DNA from: JAUYQR01 sp043727195
GTDB taxonomy: Bacteria; Pseudomonadota; Alphaproteobacteria; Rhodobacterales; Rhodobacteraceae
Direction of reading: 5' to 3'
Length of the DNA stretch: 12,603 nucleotides
NCBI GenBank assembly: GCA_043727195.1
Contig: JAYSYZ010000087.1
Location: 1-12,603, forward strand
In this document: one piece after another, positions 6,161 through 12,512 of the stretch
Position numbering within the stretch: position 1 is the first letter of the stretch
Layout of the letters: each line of letters opens with the position of its first letter
The notes under the pieces: model-generated
What the model was told of the DNA's origin: nothing
Databases searched by the model: none
Seen by the model: only the letters and a program-made list of their open reading frames with translations
Position numbers and translations under genes: made by a program

Positions 6161-6292
6161 CCGCCCCACCCCATCCCTCCCCCACAGCGGGGGGAGGGAG
6201 GCACTTGATCTTGCGTCGCATCGTTCTGGGCAGATCGCTGAAGGCGTGGCACCTCCCTCCCCCCGCTGTGGGGGAGGGTTGGGGTGGGGGGG
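6161..6292. repeat. Paired 41-bp palindromic repeats in the ftsW-murG gap
   Basis: Positions 6161-6201 and 6252-6292 are inverted copies of each other, matching at 39 of 41 positions, around a 50-bp spacer. Each copy is also a hairpin on its own (CCCTCCCCC...GGGGGGAGGG around ACAGC), so the unit resembles a REP/BIME-type dispersed palindrome. It fills most of the only sizeable gap in the otherwise tight cluster. In the sense strand, 6270-6292 has four G-runs (5, 3, 4 and 7 G) with 1-2 nt loops, a strong G-quadruplex candidate 30 bp before the murG start. Whether it terminates, stabilises or merely interrupts the transcript cannot be told; there is no T-run. Confidence 0.85.
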
Positions 6293-6322
6293 TCGCAAGA
6301 CCGCAGTCACAGGGCCGGGGCG

Positions 6323-7414
6323 ATGACTGCACCGCTTCTCCTCATCGCGGCGGGCGGCACCGGGGGGCACATGTTCCCCGCGCAGGCGCTGGCCGAGGCG
6401 ATGATCAGGCGCGGCTGGCGGGTAAAGCTGTCCACCGATGCGCGCGGCGCGCGCTATGCGGGCGGCTTTCCGGCCGAAGTCACCGTCGAACGGGTCGGTT
6501 CGGCCACCTTCGCGCGCGGCGGGGTGGCCGCCAAACTGCTGGTGCCGTTGCGCATCGCGGGCGGCATCATCGGCGCGGTCTGGTCGATCTTGCATGACAG
6601 ACCTGCGGTGGTGGTGGGGTTTGGCGGCTATCCGTCGATCCCGGCCTTGTCGGCGGCCTTTTTACTGCGGCTTCCCCGGATGATCCACGAACAGAACGGT
6701 GTCCTTGGCCGGGTCAACCGGATCTTCGCGCGCCGGGTGCATCGGGTGGCCTGCGGCACCTGGCCCACGATGCTGCCCGCTGGCGTGACGGGTGTGCACA
6801 CCGGCAACCCCGTCCGTCAGGCGGTGCTGGACCGCGCCGGTGCGGGCTACATGCCGCCGGGCGATTACCCGATCAGCCTCGTGGTGATCGGCGGCTCGCA
6901 AGGCGCGCGCATCCTGTCTGATGTGGTGCCCGCCGCCGTCGCCGCCCTGCCCGAAGATCTGCGCCGCAACCTGCGCGTCGCCCATCAGGCCCGGGCCGAG
7001 GATGCCGACCGCGTGACCCATGCGTACCAAACAGCAGGCGTCCGCGCCGAGGTGGAGCCATTCTTCACCGACATCCCCGCGCGGCTGTCCGAGGCGCAAC
7101 TGGTGATCTCGCGCTCCGGCGCCTCATCCATCGCCGATATCTCGGTCATCGGGCGACCGGCGATCCTGATCCCCTACGCTGCCGCCACCGGCGACCACCA
7201 GACCGCCAACGCGCGGGGGCTGGTTGGCGCGGGGGCCGCGGTGCTGGCGCCGGAAAATACGCTTGACGCCGCAAGCCTCAGCCGTCACATCGCCGCAATT
7301 CTGGGGCAGCCGCAGGCCGCCGAAACCATGGCCCGCGCCGCCCTGGCGCAAGGCCTGCCGGATGCGACCGACCGGCTGGCAACGCTGGTCGAAGACCTTG
7401 CGAGAGAGGCATGA
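6323..7414 (+). CDS. murG: UDP-GlcNAc:lipid I GlcNAc transferase MurG
   Basis: A 363-aa GT-B fold glycosyltransferase that adds GlcNAc to lipid I on the inner face of the cytoplasmic membrane, giving lipid II, the substrate of FtsW. Seen: the N-terminal glycine loop AAGGTGGHMFPAQ (9-21), GFGGYPSIPA (99-108), IHEQNGVLGRVNR (121-133), TGNPVR (160-165), the second glycine loop VIGGSQGAR (188-196) and the C-terminal donor-site region SRSGASSIADI (263-273) with IPYAAATGDHQTANA (283-297). Length and motif order are standard. The ATG at 6323 follows AGGGCCGGGG; an in-frame ATG at 6284 would start inside the G-rich repeat and is rejected. It ends 1 bp before the murC start, so the two are almost certainly translationally coupled. 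Confidence 0.96.
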   Translation: MTAPLLLIAAGGTGGHMFPAQALAEAMIRRGWRVKLSTDARGARYAGGFPAEVTVERVGSATFARGGVAAKLLVPLRIAGGIIGAVWSILHDRPAVVVGFGGYPSIPALSAAFLLRLPRMIHEQNGVLGRVNRIFARRVHRVACGTWPTMLPAGVTGVHTGNPVRQAVLDRAGAGYMPPGDYPISLVVIGGSQGARILSDVVPAAVAALPEDLRRNLRVAHQARAEDADRVTHAYQTAGVRAEVEPFFTDIPARLSEAQLVISRSGASSIADISVIGRPAILIPYAAATGDHQTANARGLVGAGAAVLAPENTLDAASLSRHIAAILGQPQAAETMARAALAQGLPDATDRLATLVEDLAREA

Positions 7415-7415
7415 C

Positions 7416-8822
7416 ATGAACGCCGCCACCAAACTGCCGATGGAACTTGGCCCGATCCACTTTGTCGGCATCGGCGGCATCGGCATGTCGGGCATCGCCG
7501 AAGTGCTGATGACGCTGGGCTACCGGGTGCAGGGGTCGGATGCGAAAGCGTCAAGGATCACCGACCGGCTGGTCAAGCTGGGGGCGGTGTTTTTCGAAGG
7601 CCAGGCCGCCGCGAACATCGGCGAGGCGGCGGTGGTGGTGATCTCCTCCGCCATCAAGAAGGGCAACCCGGAGCTGGAAGAGGCGCGGCGGCGCAAGCTG
7701 CCAGTGGTGCGGCGGGCGGAAATGCTGGCCGAACTGATGCGCATGCGGTCGAACATCGCGGTGGCCGGAACGCATGGCAAGACGACGACGACGACGATGG
7801 TGGCCACCTTGCTGGACAAGGGCGGCTTTGACCCCACGGTCATCAACGGCGGGGTGATCCACGCCTATGGCTCCAATGCCCGCGCGGGGGCCGGAGAGTG
7901 GATGGTGGTCGAGGCGGATGAAAGCGACGGCAGTTTCAACCGTCTGCCCGCCACCATCGCCATCGTCACCAACATCGATCCCGAGCATATGGAACACTGG
8001 GGCAGCTTCGACGCGCTACGAAAGGGCTTTCTCGACTTCGTGTCGAACATCCCGTTCTACGGCCTTGCGGTCTGCTGCACCGACCATCCGGAGGTGCAGA
8101 CGCTGGTTGGCCGCGTCGCCGACCGCCGCGTGGTGACCTTTGGCTTCAACGCACAGGCCGACGTGCGGGCGCAGAACCTGACCTACGAAAACGGCGTGGC
8201 GCATTTCGACATTGCGCTGCAAAGCGAAGATACGGTGATCGAGGGCTGCACCCTGCCGATGCCGGGCGATCACAACGTGTCGAACGCGCTGGCCGCCGTC
8301 GCCGTTGCCCGCCATCTGGGCATGAAAAAGGACGAAATCCGCGAGGCGCTGGCCGGTTTCGCCGGCGTCAACCGCCGCTTCACCCGGGTGGGCGAGGTGA
8401 ACGGCGTCACGATCATCGACGATTACGGCCACCACCCGGTGGAAATCGCCGCCGTGCTGCGCGCCGCCCGGCAGGCCACCAAGGGCCGCATCATCGCCGT
8501 CCATCAGCCGCACCGCTATACCCGGCTGTCCCACCTTTTCGACGACTTCTGCACCTGCTTCAACGAAGCCGACGTCGTGGCCATTGCCGAAGTCTATGCG
8601 GCAGGCGAAGACCCGATCCCCGGTGCCTCCCGCGACGATCTGGTCGCGGGGCTGATCGCCCACGGGCACCGCCACGCCCGCGCGCTGACCGACGAGGCCG
8701 ATCTTGCGCGTCTGGTCAGGGAACAGGCCCGCCCCGGCGACATGGTGGTATGTCTGGGGGCTGGCACAATCTCGACCTGGGCCACCAACCTGCCTGCCAA
8801 GCTGATCGGGCAGGCGGCATGA
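7416..8822 (+). CDS. murC: UDP-N-acetylmuramate--L-alanine ligase MurC
   Basis: A 468-aa cytoplasmic Mur ligase. It uses ATP to add L-alanine to UDP-MurNAc, the first amino acid of the stem peptide. Seen: the UDP-binding loop GIGGIGMSG (18-26), the ATP P-loop GTHGKTTTT (118-126), EADESDGSF (166-174), NIDPEHMEHW (187-196), PGDHNVSNALAA (283-294), DDYGHHPVEI (335-344) and HQPHRYTR (363-370). These cover all three Mur-ligase domains and the length is normal. The ATG at 7416 lies one base after the murG stop and follows GAGAGG; in-frame codons upstream belong to the murG region read in another frame. The stop TGA overlaps the next ATG (ATGA), coupling MurC production to the first DUF2484-like protein. 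Confidence 0.97.
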   Translation: MNAATKLPMELGPIHFVGIGGIGMSGIAEVLMTLGYRVQGSDAKASRITDRLVKLGAVFFEGQAAANIGEAAVVVISSAIKKGNPELEEARRRKLPVVRRAEMLAELMRMRSNIAVAGTHGKTTTTTMVATLLDKGGFDPTVINGGVIHAYGSNARAGAGEWMVVEADESDGSFNRLPATIAIVTNIDPEHMEHWGSFDALRKGFLDFVSNIPFYGLAVCCTDHPEVQTLVGRVADRRVVTFGFNAQADVRAQNLTYENGVAHFDIALQSEDTVIEGCTLPMPGDHNVSNALAAVAVARHLGMKKDEIREALAGFAGVNRRFTRVGEVNGVTIIDDYGHHPVEIAAVLRAARQATKGRIIAVHQPHRYTRLSHLFDDFCTCFNEADVVAIAEVYAAGEDPIPGASRDDLVAGLIAHGHRHARALTDEADLARLVREQARPGDMVVCLGAGTISTWATNLPAKLIGQAA

Positions 8823-9085
8823 GCACACCACTTGTCCTTGGCTGCGTCTGGGTCATTGCGGCGGCGATCGTCGCCATGCTGCCGATGAAGCGGCAGATGT
8901 TGCCGGGCATGGCGCTGCTGCTTGTGGCGCCGGTGCTGCTGATCTGGATCGGCTGGGTGCATGGCTGGCTGTGGCTGGCGCTTGGCCTGTTTGCCTTTCT
9001 GTCGATGTTCCGCAATCCGCTGCTTTATTTTGCCCGCCGCGCGCTGGGCCGCCCTGCGCCGCTGCCGGACGAGTTGAAGAAATGA
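8819..9085 (+). CDS. DUF2484-like small membrane protein, copy 1
   Basis: An 88-aa, very hydrophobic protein with about three membrane segments (roughly residues 4-20, 30-48 and 49-67) and a basic C-terminus ending PLPDELKK. It shares its opening pattern (LxLxCxWxIxAxxxAMxPxxR) and overall plan with the next gene; I recognise both as the DUF2484 type found in Rhodobacteraceae next to murB. Its function is unknown. The start is fixed by the ATGA overlap with the murC stop; ATGA overlaps of this kind usually mean translational coupling. It lies in the interval between UDP-MurNAc-pentapeptide genes, so a role linked to the cell envelope is a reasonable inference but is not shown by the sequence. 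The Arg/Lys-rich tail suggests a cytoplasmic C-terminus. Confidence 0.78.
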   Translation: MSTPLVLGCVWVIAAAIVAMLPMKRQMLPGMALLLVAPVLLIWIGWVHGWLWLALGLFAFLSMFRNPLLYFARRALGRPAPLPDELKK

Positions 9086-9327
9086 TGTTGCCGCTGGCCC
9101 TGTGCTGTTTGTGGCTGATCATCGCGAACGTGATCGCGATGTTCCCGTCGCGCGATCTGCACTGGCGCGCGGCATACTGGCTGATTGCCATCGGCATCCC
9201 GTTGGTGGGCTGGGTCACCTATGAGGGCGGCCCGGTGATCGGCGTTCTGGTTCTGGCCGCGGGGGCGTCGATCCTGCGCTGGCCGGTGGTGTTTTTCTGG
9301 CGCTGGCTGCGCCGCCGGATCGGCTGA
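9082..9327 (+). CDS. DUF2484-like small membrane protein, copy 2
   Basis: An 81-aa protein with three hydrophobic stretches (about 2-20, 31-45 and 50-72) and a strongly basic end WRWLRRRIG. The blocks CCLWLIIANVIAMFPSRD (8-25), IGIPLVGWVTYEGGP (37-51) and LVLAAGASILRWPVVF (56-71) match my recollection of DUF2484, more closely than copy 1 does. Two start codons are adjacent, ATG 9082 and ATG 9085. The first overlaps the copy-1 stop as ATGA and is preferred. Copies 1 and 2 probably arose by tandem duplication and have since diverged. The function is unknown; the location inside the murC-murB interval suggests a membrane role in envelope growth or division. An 11-bp gap follows before the next small gene. 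Confidence 0.82.
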   Translation: MMLPLALCCLWLIIANVIAMFPSRDLHWRAAYWLIAIGIPLVGWVTYEGGPVIGVLVLAAGASILRWPVVFFWRWLRRRIG

Positions 9328-9338
9328 GGGATGGTCTG

Positions 9339-9665
9339 ATGTATGGCCATCTGATTGCCATGGGGCTGGGCATGGTGCTGGGGGCGAGGCTCTTGTCATG
9401 GCCGGTCGCCCGCCGCCTTGGGGTGCGCTGGGCACTGGCGCTGCCGCTGGCGGCGCTGGGTGCTGTAGCCGCGCTGCGGATCCGCTCCGGCGGGCCTGAC
9501 TTTCACGACGGCATCGGCCTTGCCGCCGCCGCCGCGGTTTTTGCCGCCCCGGGGCGGCTCGGCTCGGCGCTGATCGGCTCGGCGCTGATCGGCTCGGGGC
9601 TGATCGGCTCGGCGCTGGCCATCGCGCTGCATCCGCTGCAGCGGCACGGGGGCAAGGACATCTGA
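9339..9665 (+). CDS. Unrecognised small membrane protein with Gly-Ser-Ala-Leu-Ile repeats
   Basis: A 108-aa hydrophobic protein I do not recognise. Seen: a hydrophobic N-terminus (2-20), a second hydrophobic segment (30-46), the polar link RIRSGGPDFHDGIG (47-60), an Ala-rich segment (61-69), then four five-residue units GSALI-GSALI-GSGLI-GSALA (75-94) and a short polar tail. The repeat spacing of small residues resembles a glycine-zipper-type membrane helix. It starts 11 bp after the second DUF2484-like gene and ends 32 bp before murB, all on one strand, which together with the membrane pattern supports a real gene. The ribosome site GAGGGATGG is about 8 nt upstream of the ATG. It may be a faster-evolving third member of the same small-membrane-gene block. 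Its function is unknown. Confidence 0.65.
   Translation: MYGHLIAMGLGMVLGARLLSWPVARRLGVRWALALPLAALGAVAALRIRSGGPDFHDGIGLAAAAAVFAAPGRLGSALIGSALIGSGLIGSALAIALHPLQRHGGKDI
9561..9620 (+). repeat. Four 15-bp in-frame tandem repeats
   Basis: Units GGCTCGGCGCTGATC at 9561-9575 and 9576-9590 are identical; 9591-9605 differs at one base and 9606-9620 at two. The 15-bp period equals five codons, so gain or loss of a unit keeps the small membrane protein in frame. The near-identity at DNA level indicates recent slippage or duplication. Confidence 0.9.
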
Positions 9666-9697
9666 TCCGCAGGCTCGGCCCCGCCCTTGTCAGGGTC

Positions 9698-10648
9698 ATG
9701 TCGCCTCGTTACCACAACGGCATGCAGAACCTGCCCACCCCACGCGGCACGCTGACGCCCGACCGCCCGCTGGCCGATCTGACCTGGCTGCGCGTCGGTG
9801 GCCCGGCCGATTGGCTGTTTCAGCCGGCGGATGAAGCAGACCTTGCCGGCTTTCTTGCGGCCCTCGATCCCGCGATTGCGGTCTTCCCCATCGGTGTCGG
9901 ATCGAACCTGATCGTGCGCGATGGCGGCATCCGGGCGGTGGTGATCCGCCTTGGACGCGGCTTCAACGGAGTCACCACCGACGGCGATACGATCACCGCC
10001 GGTGCCGCCGCGCTGGATGCGCATGTGGCGCGCCGCGCTGCCGAAGCGGGGCTGGACCTGACATTCCTGCGCACCATCCCCGGCAGCATCGGCGGCGCGG
10101 TCAGGATGAACGCAGGCTGCTACGGGTCTTATGTTGCCGATCACCTGCTGTCGGTGCGGGTGATCCACCGTGACGGTTCTGCACAGGAATTGCCCGCCAC
10201 GGCGCTGCAACTGGGTTACCGGCAATCCACCCTGCCGGTGGGCGCGGTAATAGTCTCGGCCACGTTCCGGGCCGGGCCGGGCGACCCTGCCGCATTGGCA
10301 GCAAAGATGGCCGGCCAGATTGCCCGCCGCGATGCCAGCCAGCCGACGAAAGACCGCTCTGCCGGGTCCACCTTCCGCAATCCGGTTGGCCATAGTTCCA
10401 CCGGCCGGGCCGATGACAGCCATGATCTGAAGGCCTGGAAGGTGATCGACGACGCCGGAATGCGCGGTGCCAGGCTTGGCGGGGCGCAGATGTCGCCGAT
10501 GCATTCCAACTTTCTGATCAATGCCGCAGGAGCCTCTGCCGCCGATCTGGAAAATCTCGGCGAAGAGGTACGAAAAAGGGTTTTCCAACAGACCGGTATC
10601 ACGCTAGAGTGGGAAATCATGCGGGTCGGAGAATACCTGCAGACATAA
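9698..10648 (+). CDS. murB: UDP-N-acetylenolpyruvoylglucosamine reductase MurB
   Basis: A 316-aa FAD enzyme that reduces UDP-GlcNAc-enolpyruvate with NADPH to UDP-MurNAc, the substrate of MurC. Seen: LRVGGPADW (31-39), the FAD-binding GVGSNLIVRDGG (66-77), IPGSIGGAVRMNAGCYG (127-143), the YRQS tyrosine (174-177), the catalytic-serine motif AGSTFRNP with Ser224 (222-229), GGAQMSPMHSNFLIN (261-275), and the C-terminal LEWE glutamate (303-306). Motifs are complete. The first ATG at 9698 gives eight residues before a second ATG at 9722, just upstream of the conserved LTPDRPLADLTWLR. Neither has a clean ribosome site, so the true start may be 9722. A 32-bp gap separates it from the repeat-bearing small gene, and a hairpin lies between it and ddl. 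Confidence 0.95.
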   Translation: MSPRYHNGMQNLPTPRGTLTPDRPLADLTWLRVGGPADWLFQPADEADLAGFLAALDPAIAVFPIGVGSNLIVRDGGIRAVVIRLGRGFNGVTTDGDTITAGAAALDAHVARRAAEAGLDLTFLRTIPGSIGGAVRMNAGCYGSYVADHLLSVRVIHRDGSAQELPATALQLGYRQSTLPVGAVIVSATFRAGPGDPAALAAKMAGQIARRDASQPTKDRSAGSTFRNPVGHSSTGRADDSHDLKAWKVIDDAGMRGARLGGAQMSPMHSNFLINAAGASAADLENLGEEVRKRVFQQTGITLEWEIMRVGEYLQT

Positions 10649-10656
10649 CAAGATCA

Positions 10657-10674
10657 CGGGTCACATAAGACCCG
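10657..10674 (+). other. Small perfect hairpin between murB and ddl
   Basis: CGGGTC-ACATAA-GACCCG is a perfect 6-bp stem with a 6-nt loop in the 41-bp murB-ddl gap. It ends 3 nt before the GAGG that probably serves as the ddl ribosome site (10678-10681). No T-run follows, so it is not a typical intrinsic terminator. It could tune ddl translation, stabilise the upstream mRNA end, or be a protein-binding dyad. Confidence 0.5.
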
Positions 10675-10689
10675 GATGAGGCAGTGATA

Positions 10690-11610
10690 ATGGCGGGCGC
10701 ATCGAGCAGGATGTCCCCCAGGGTGGCAGTTTTGATGGGTGGGCTTTCCGCAGAGCGGGAGGTCTCTCTTGTCTCGGGGCGTGAATGCGCCAAGGCCCTC
10801 CGGGCGGCAGGATATCAGGTGGTGGAGGTCGATTGCGGCCCCGACCTGCCGTCGCGCCTGTCTGAAATCAAACCCGACGTCTGTTTCAATGCCCTGCATG
10901 GCCGCTGGGGCGAAGATGGCTGCGTGCAGGGTATTCTGGAATGGTTGGGCATTCCCTACACCCATTCGGGCGTGCTGTCTTCGGCGCTGGCGATGGACAA
11001 GGCCAAGACCAAGGAAGTCTACGCCGCCGCCGGTCTGCCCGTCGTCACCAGCGTCATCGCCACCAGAGCGGCGGTGGAGGCGGGCCATGTCCTGCCACCG
11101 CCCTATGTGGTCAAGCCCAACAACGAAGGCTCCTCGGTCGGTGTCTACATCGTCCGGCAAGGTGCCAACGCGCCGCGTCTGGCCGCTTCGATGCCCGCGA
11201 CCGTCATGGTGGAAACCTACGCCCCGGGGCGCGAATTGACCACGACCGTGATGGGTGACCGCGCGCTCTGCGTCACCGATATCCTCACCTCCGGCTGGTA
11301 TGATTACGACGCGAAATACACCACCGGCGGCTCCAGCCACATCCTGCCCGCCGCTCTGCCGGACGAGATTACCGCAGCCTGCCTCGACTACGCCCTGCGC
11401 GCGCACGATGCCTTGGGCTGCCGCGGCGTCAGCCGCACCGATTTCCGCTGGGACGAGGCGCGCGGACTGGCAGGCCTGATCCTGCTGGAAACCAACACCC
11501 AGCCCGGCATGACACCCACCTCGCTGGTGCCCGAACAGGCGGCGCATCTGGGGATCAGCTTCCCCGACCTTTGCGCCTGGATGGTGGGGGATGCGTCATG
11601 CAACCGCTGA
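10690..11610 (+). CDS. ddl: D-alanine--D-alanine ligase
   Basis: A 306-aa ATP-grasp ligase that joins two D-alanines for the tip of the peptidoglycan stem peptide. Seen: MGGLSAEREVSLVSGRE (16-32) with the first-site Glu, LHGRWGEDGCVQGILEWLG (69-87), SALAMDKAKTK (98-108), VVKPNNEGSSVGV (140-152), VETYAPGRE (174-182), YDYDAKY (204-210), SRTDFRWDE (248-256) and the metal/ATP block LLETNTQPGMT (265-275). The residues usual for a D-Ala/D-Ala ligase are present; the tyrosine of YDYDAKY is the usual one rather than a D-lactate-type change. Start choice: ATG 10690 has GAGG 8 nt upstream; GTG 10684 and ATG 10711 are in-frame alternatives with poorer sites. Its last 13 bp overlap ftsQ, suggesting coupling of precursor synthesis and division genes. 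Confidence 0.95.
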   Translation: MAGASSRMSPRVAVLMGGLSAEREVSLVSGRECAKALRAAGYQVVEVDCGPDLPSRLSEIKPDVCFNALHGRWGEDGCVQGILEWLGIPYTHSGVLSSALAMDKAKTKEVYAAAGLPVVTSVIATRAAVEAGHVLPPPYVVKPNNEGSSVGVYIVRQGANAPRLAASMPATVMVETYAPGRELTTTVMGDRALCVTDILTSGWYDYDAKYTTGGSSHILPAALPDEITAACLDYALRAHDALGCRGVSRTDFRWDEARGLAGLILLETNTQPGMTPTSLVPEQAAHLGISFPDLCAWMVGDASCNR

Positions 11611-12512
11611 CCGCCCCCCGCAAGTCCGGCCGCCCGCAAACCCGCAGCCACCGCGACCCGGCCCCCAGCCGCTGGGCCTACCGCGCGCAGCGGGTGATGC
11701 TGACGCCGCACCTGCGGCTGTTCATCCGCACCGGTTTGCCGACGCTGGCGCTGCTGGGCGGGCTGACGCTGTATTTCTCGCACGAGGCGAACCGTGCCGC
11801 CATCGTCTCGGCGATTGCCGACCTGCGCGAAAAGTTCGAGGAACGCCCCGAATTCCGCGTCTCGCTCGCCTCGGTCGAAGGCGCGTCTGACGATCTGGCC
11901 GCAGCAGTGCGCGCCAAGCTGGACGTCCGGCTGCCACAATCGTCGTTCGACATCGACCTTGATGCCGCCCGCCTGCGGATCGAGGCGCTGGATGCCGTCA
12001 AACAAGCCGACCTGCGCGTCCGTTCCGGCGGGGTGCTGCAGGTGGTGATCACCGAACGCATCCCCGTCGCCGTCTGGCGCAGCGAGGGCGGCCTGACCCT
12101 GGTCGATGACGGCGGCCACCGGGTGGCGGGCCTGCTGGCGCGCACCGACCGGCCCGATCTGCCGCTGATCGCAGGCACCGGCGCGGATATGGCCACGCCC
12201 GAGGCGCTGGATCTGATCGCCGCCGCCGGGCCGCTGGCCCCGCGCGTCCGTGGTCTGGTCCGCATCGGCGAACGCCGCTGGGATATCGTGCTGGACCGCG
12301 ACCAGCGCATCCTTCTGCCCGAAAAGAACCCTGTTCAGGCGCTGGAGCGGCTGCTCGCCCTCGATCACGTCCAGGACATCATGAACCGCGACATTCTTGC
12401 CATTGACCTGCGCTCCGACCATCGCCCCACCCTGCGCCTGACGCCCTTCGCCCTTGGCGAGATGCGTCGCGCGCAGGGCATAGAAATTGACATCGTGGAG
12501 AACGAACTGTGA
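11598..12512 (+). CDS. ftsQ: Cell division protein FtsQ
   Basis: A 304-aa bitopic divisome protein. Seen: a basic, Pro/Arg-rich cytoplasmic N-terminus (1-40), one membrane segment at about 43-61, a POTRA-like region around 86-156 (FRVSLASVEGASDDLAAAV, then LDAVKQADLRVRSGGVLQV-VITERIPVAVWR), and a periplasmic beta domain reaching LDRDQRILLPEKNPVQALE near residues 233-251. The ERxPxAxW block is the usual FtsQ/DivIB mark. In the family it links early (FtsA/FtsZ) and late (FtsW/FtsI) divisome parts through FtsB/FtsL. The start at ATG 11598 lies inside the ddl end, giving a 13-bp overlap; GGTGGGGG upstream can serve as ribosome site. The stop overlaps the GTG start of ftsA. The relatively long, charged N-terminus is common in alphaproteobacteria. 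Confidence 0.93.
   Translation: MQPLTAPRKSGRPQTRSHRDPAPSRWAYRAQRVMLTPHLRLFIRTGLPTLALLGGLTLYFSHEANRAAIVSAIADLREKFEERPEFRVSLASVEGASDDLAAAVRAKLDVRLPQSSFDIDLDAARLRIEALDAVKQADLRVRSGGVLQVVITERIPVAVWRSEGGLTLVDDGGHRVAGLLARTDRPDLPLIAGTGADMATPEALDLIAAAGPLAPRVRGLVRIGERRWDIVLDRDQRILLPEKNPVQALERLLALDHVQDIMNRDILAIDLRSDHRPTLRLTPFALGEMRRAQGIEIDIVENEL

Noticed and set aside
5089..6252. Long open frame on the minus strand opposite ftsW (387 codons)
   Set aside because: Its translation is His/Arg/Gln-rich low-quality sequence with no domain. It mirrors codon bias of the high-GC ftsW gene, whose own motifs are complete.
6161..6292. Intrinsic terminator between ftsW and murG
   Set aside because: Hairpins are strong but no T-run follows. 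Complete termination ahead of murG and murC would be costly without another promoter, and none is evident.
6284..6322. Earlier in-frame ATG for murG
   Set aside because: It starts inside the G-rich repeat and adds 13 residues absent from the family. The ATG at 6323 gives the standard N-terminus.
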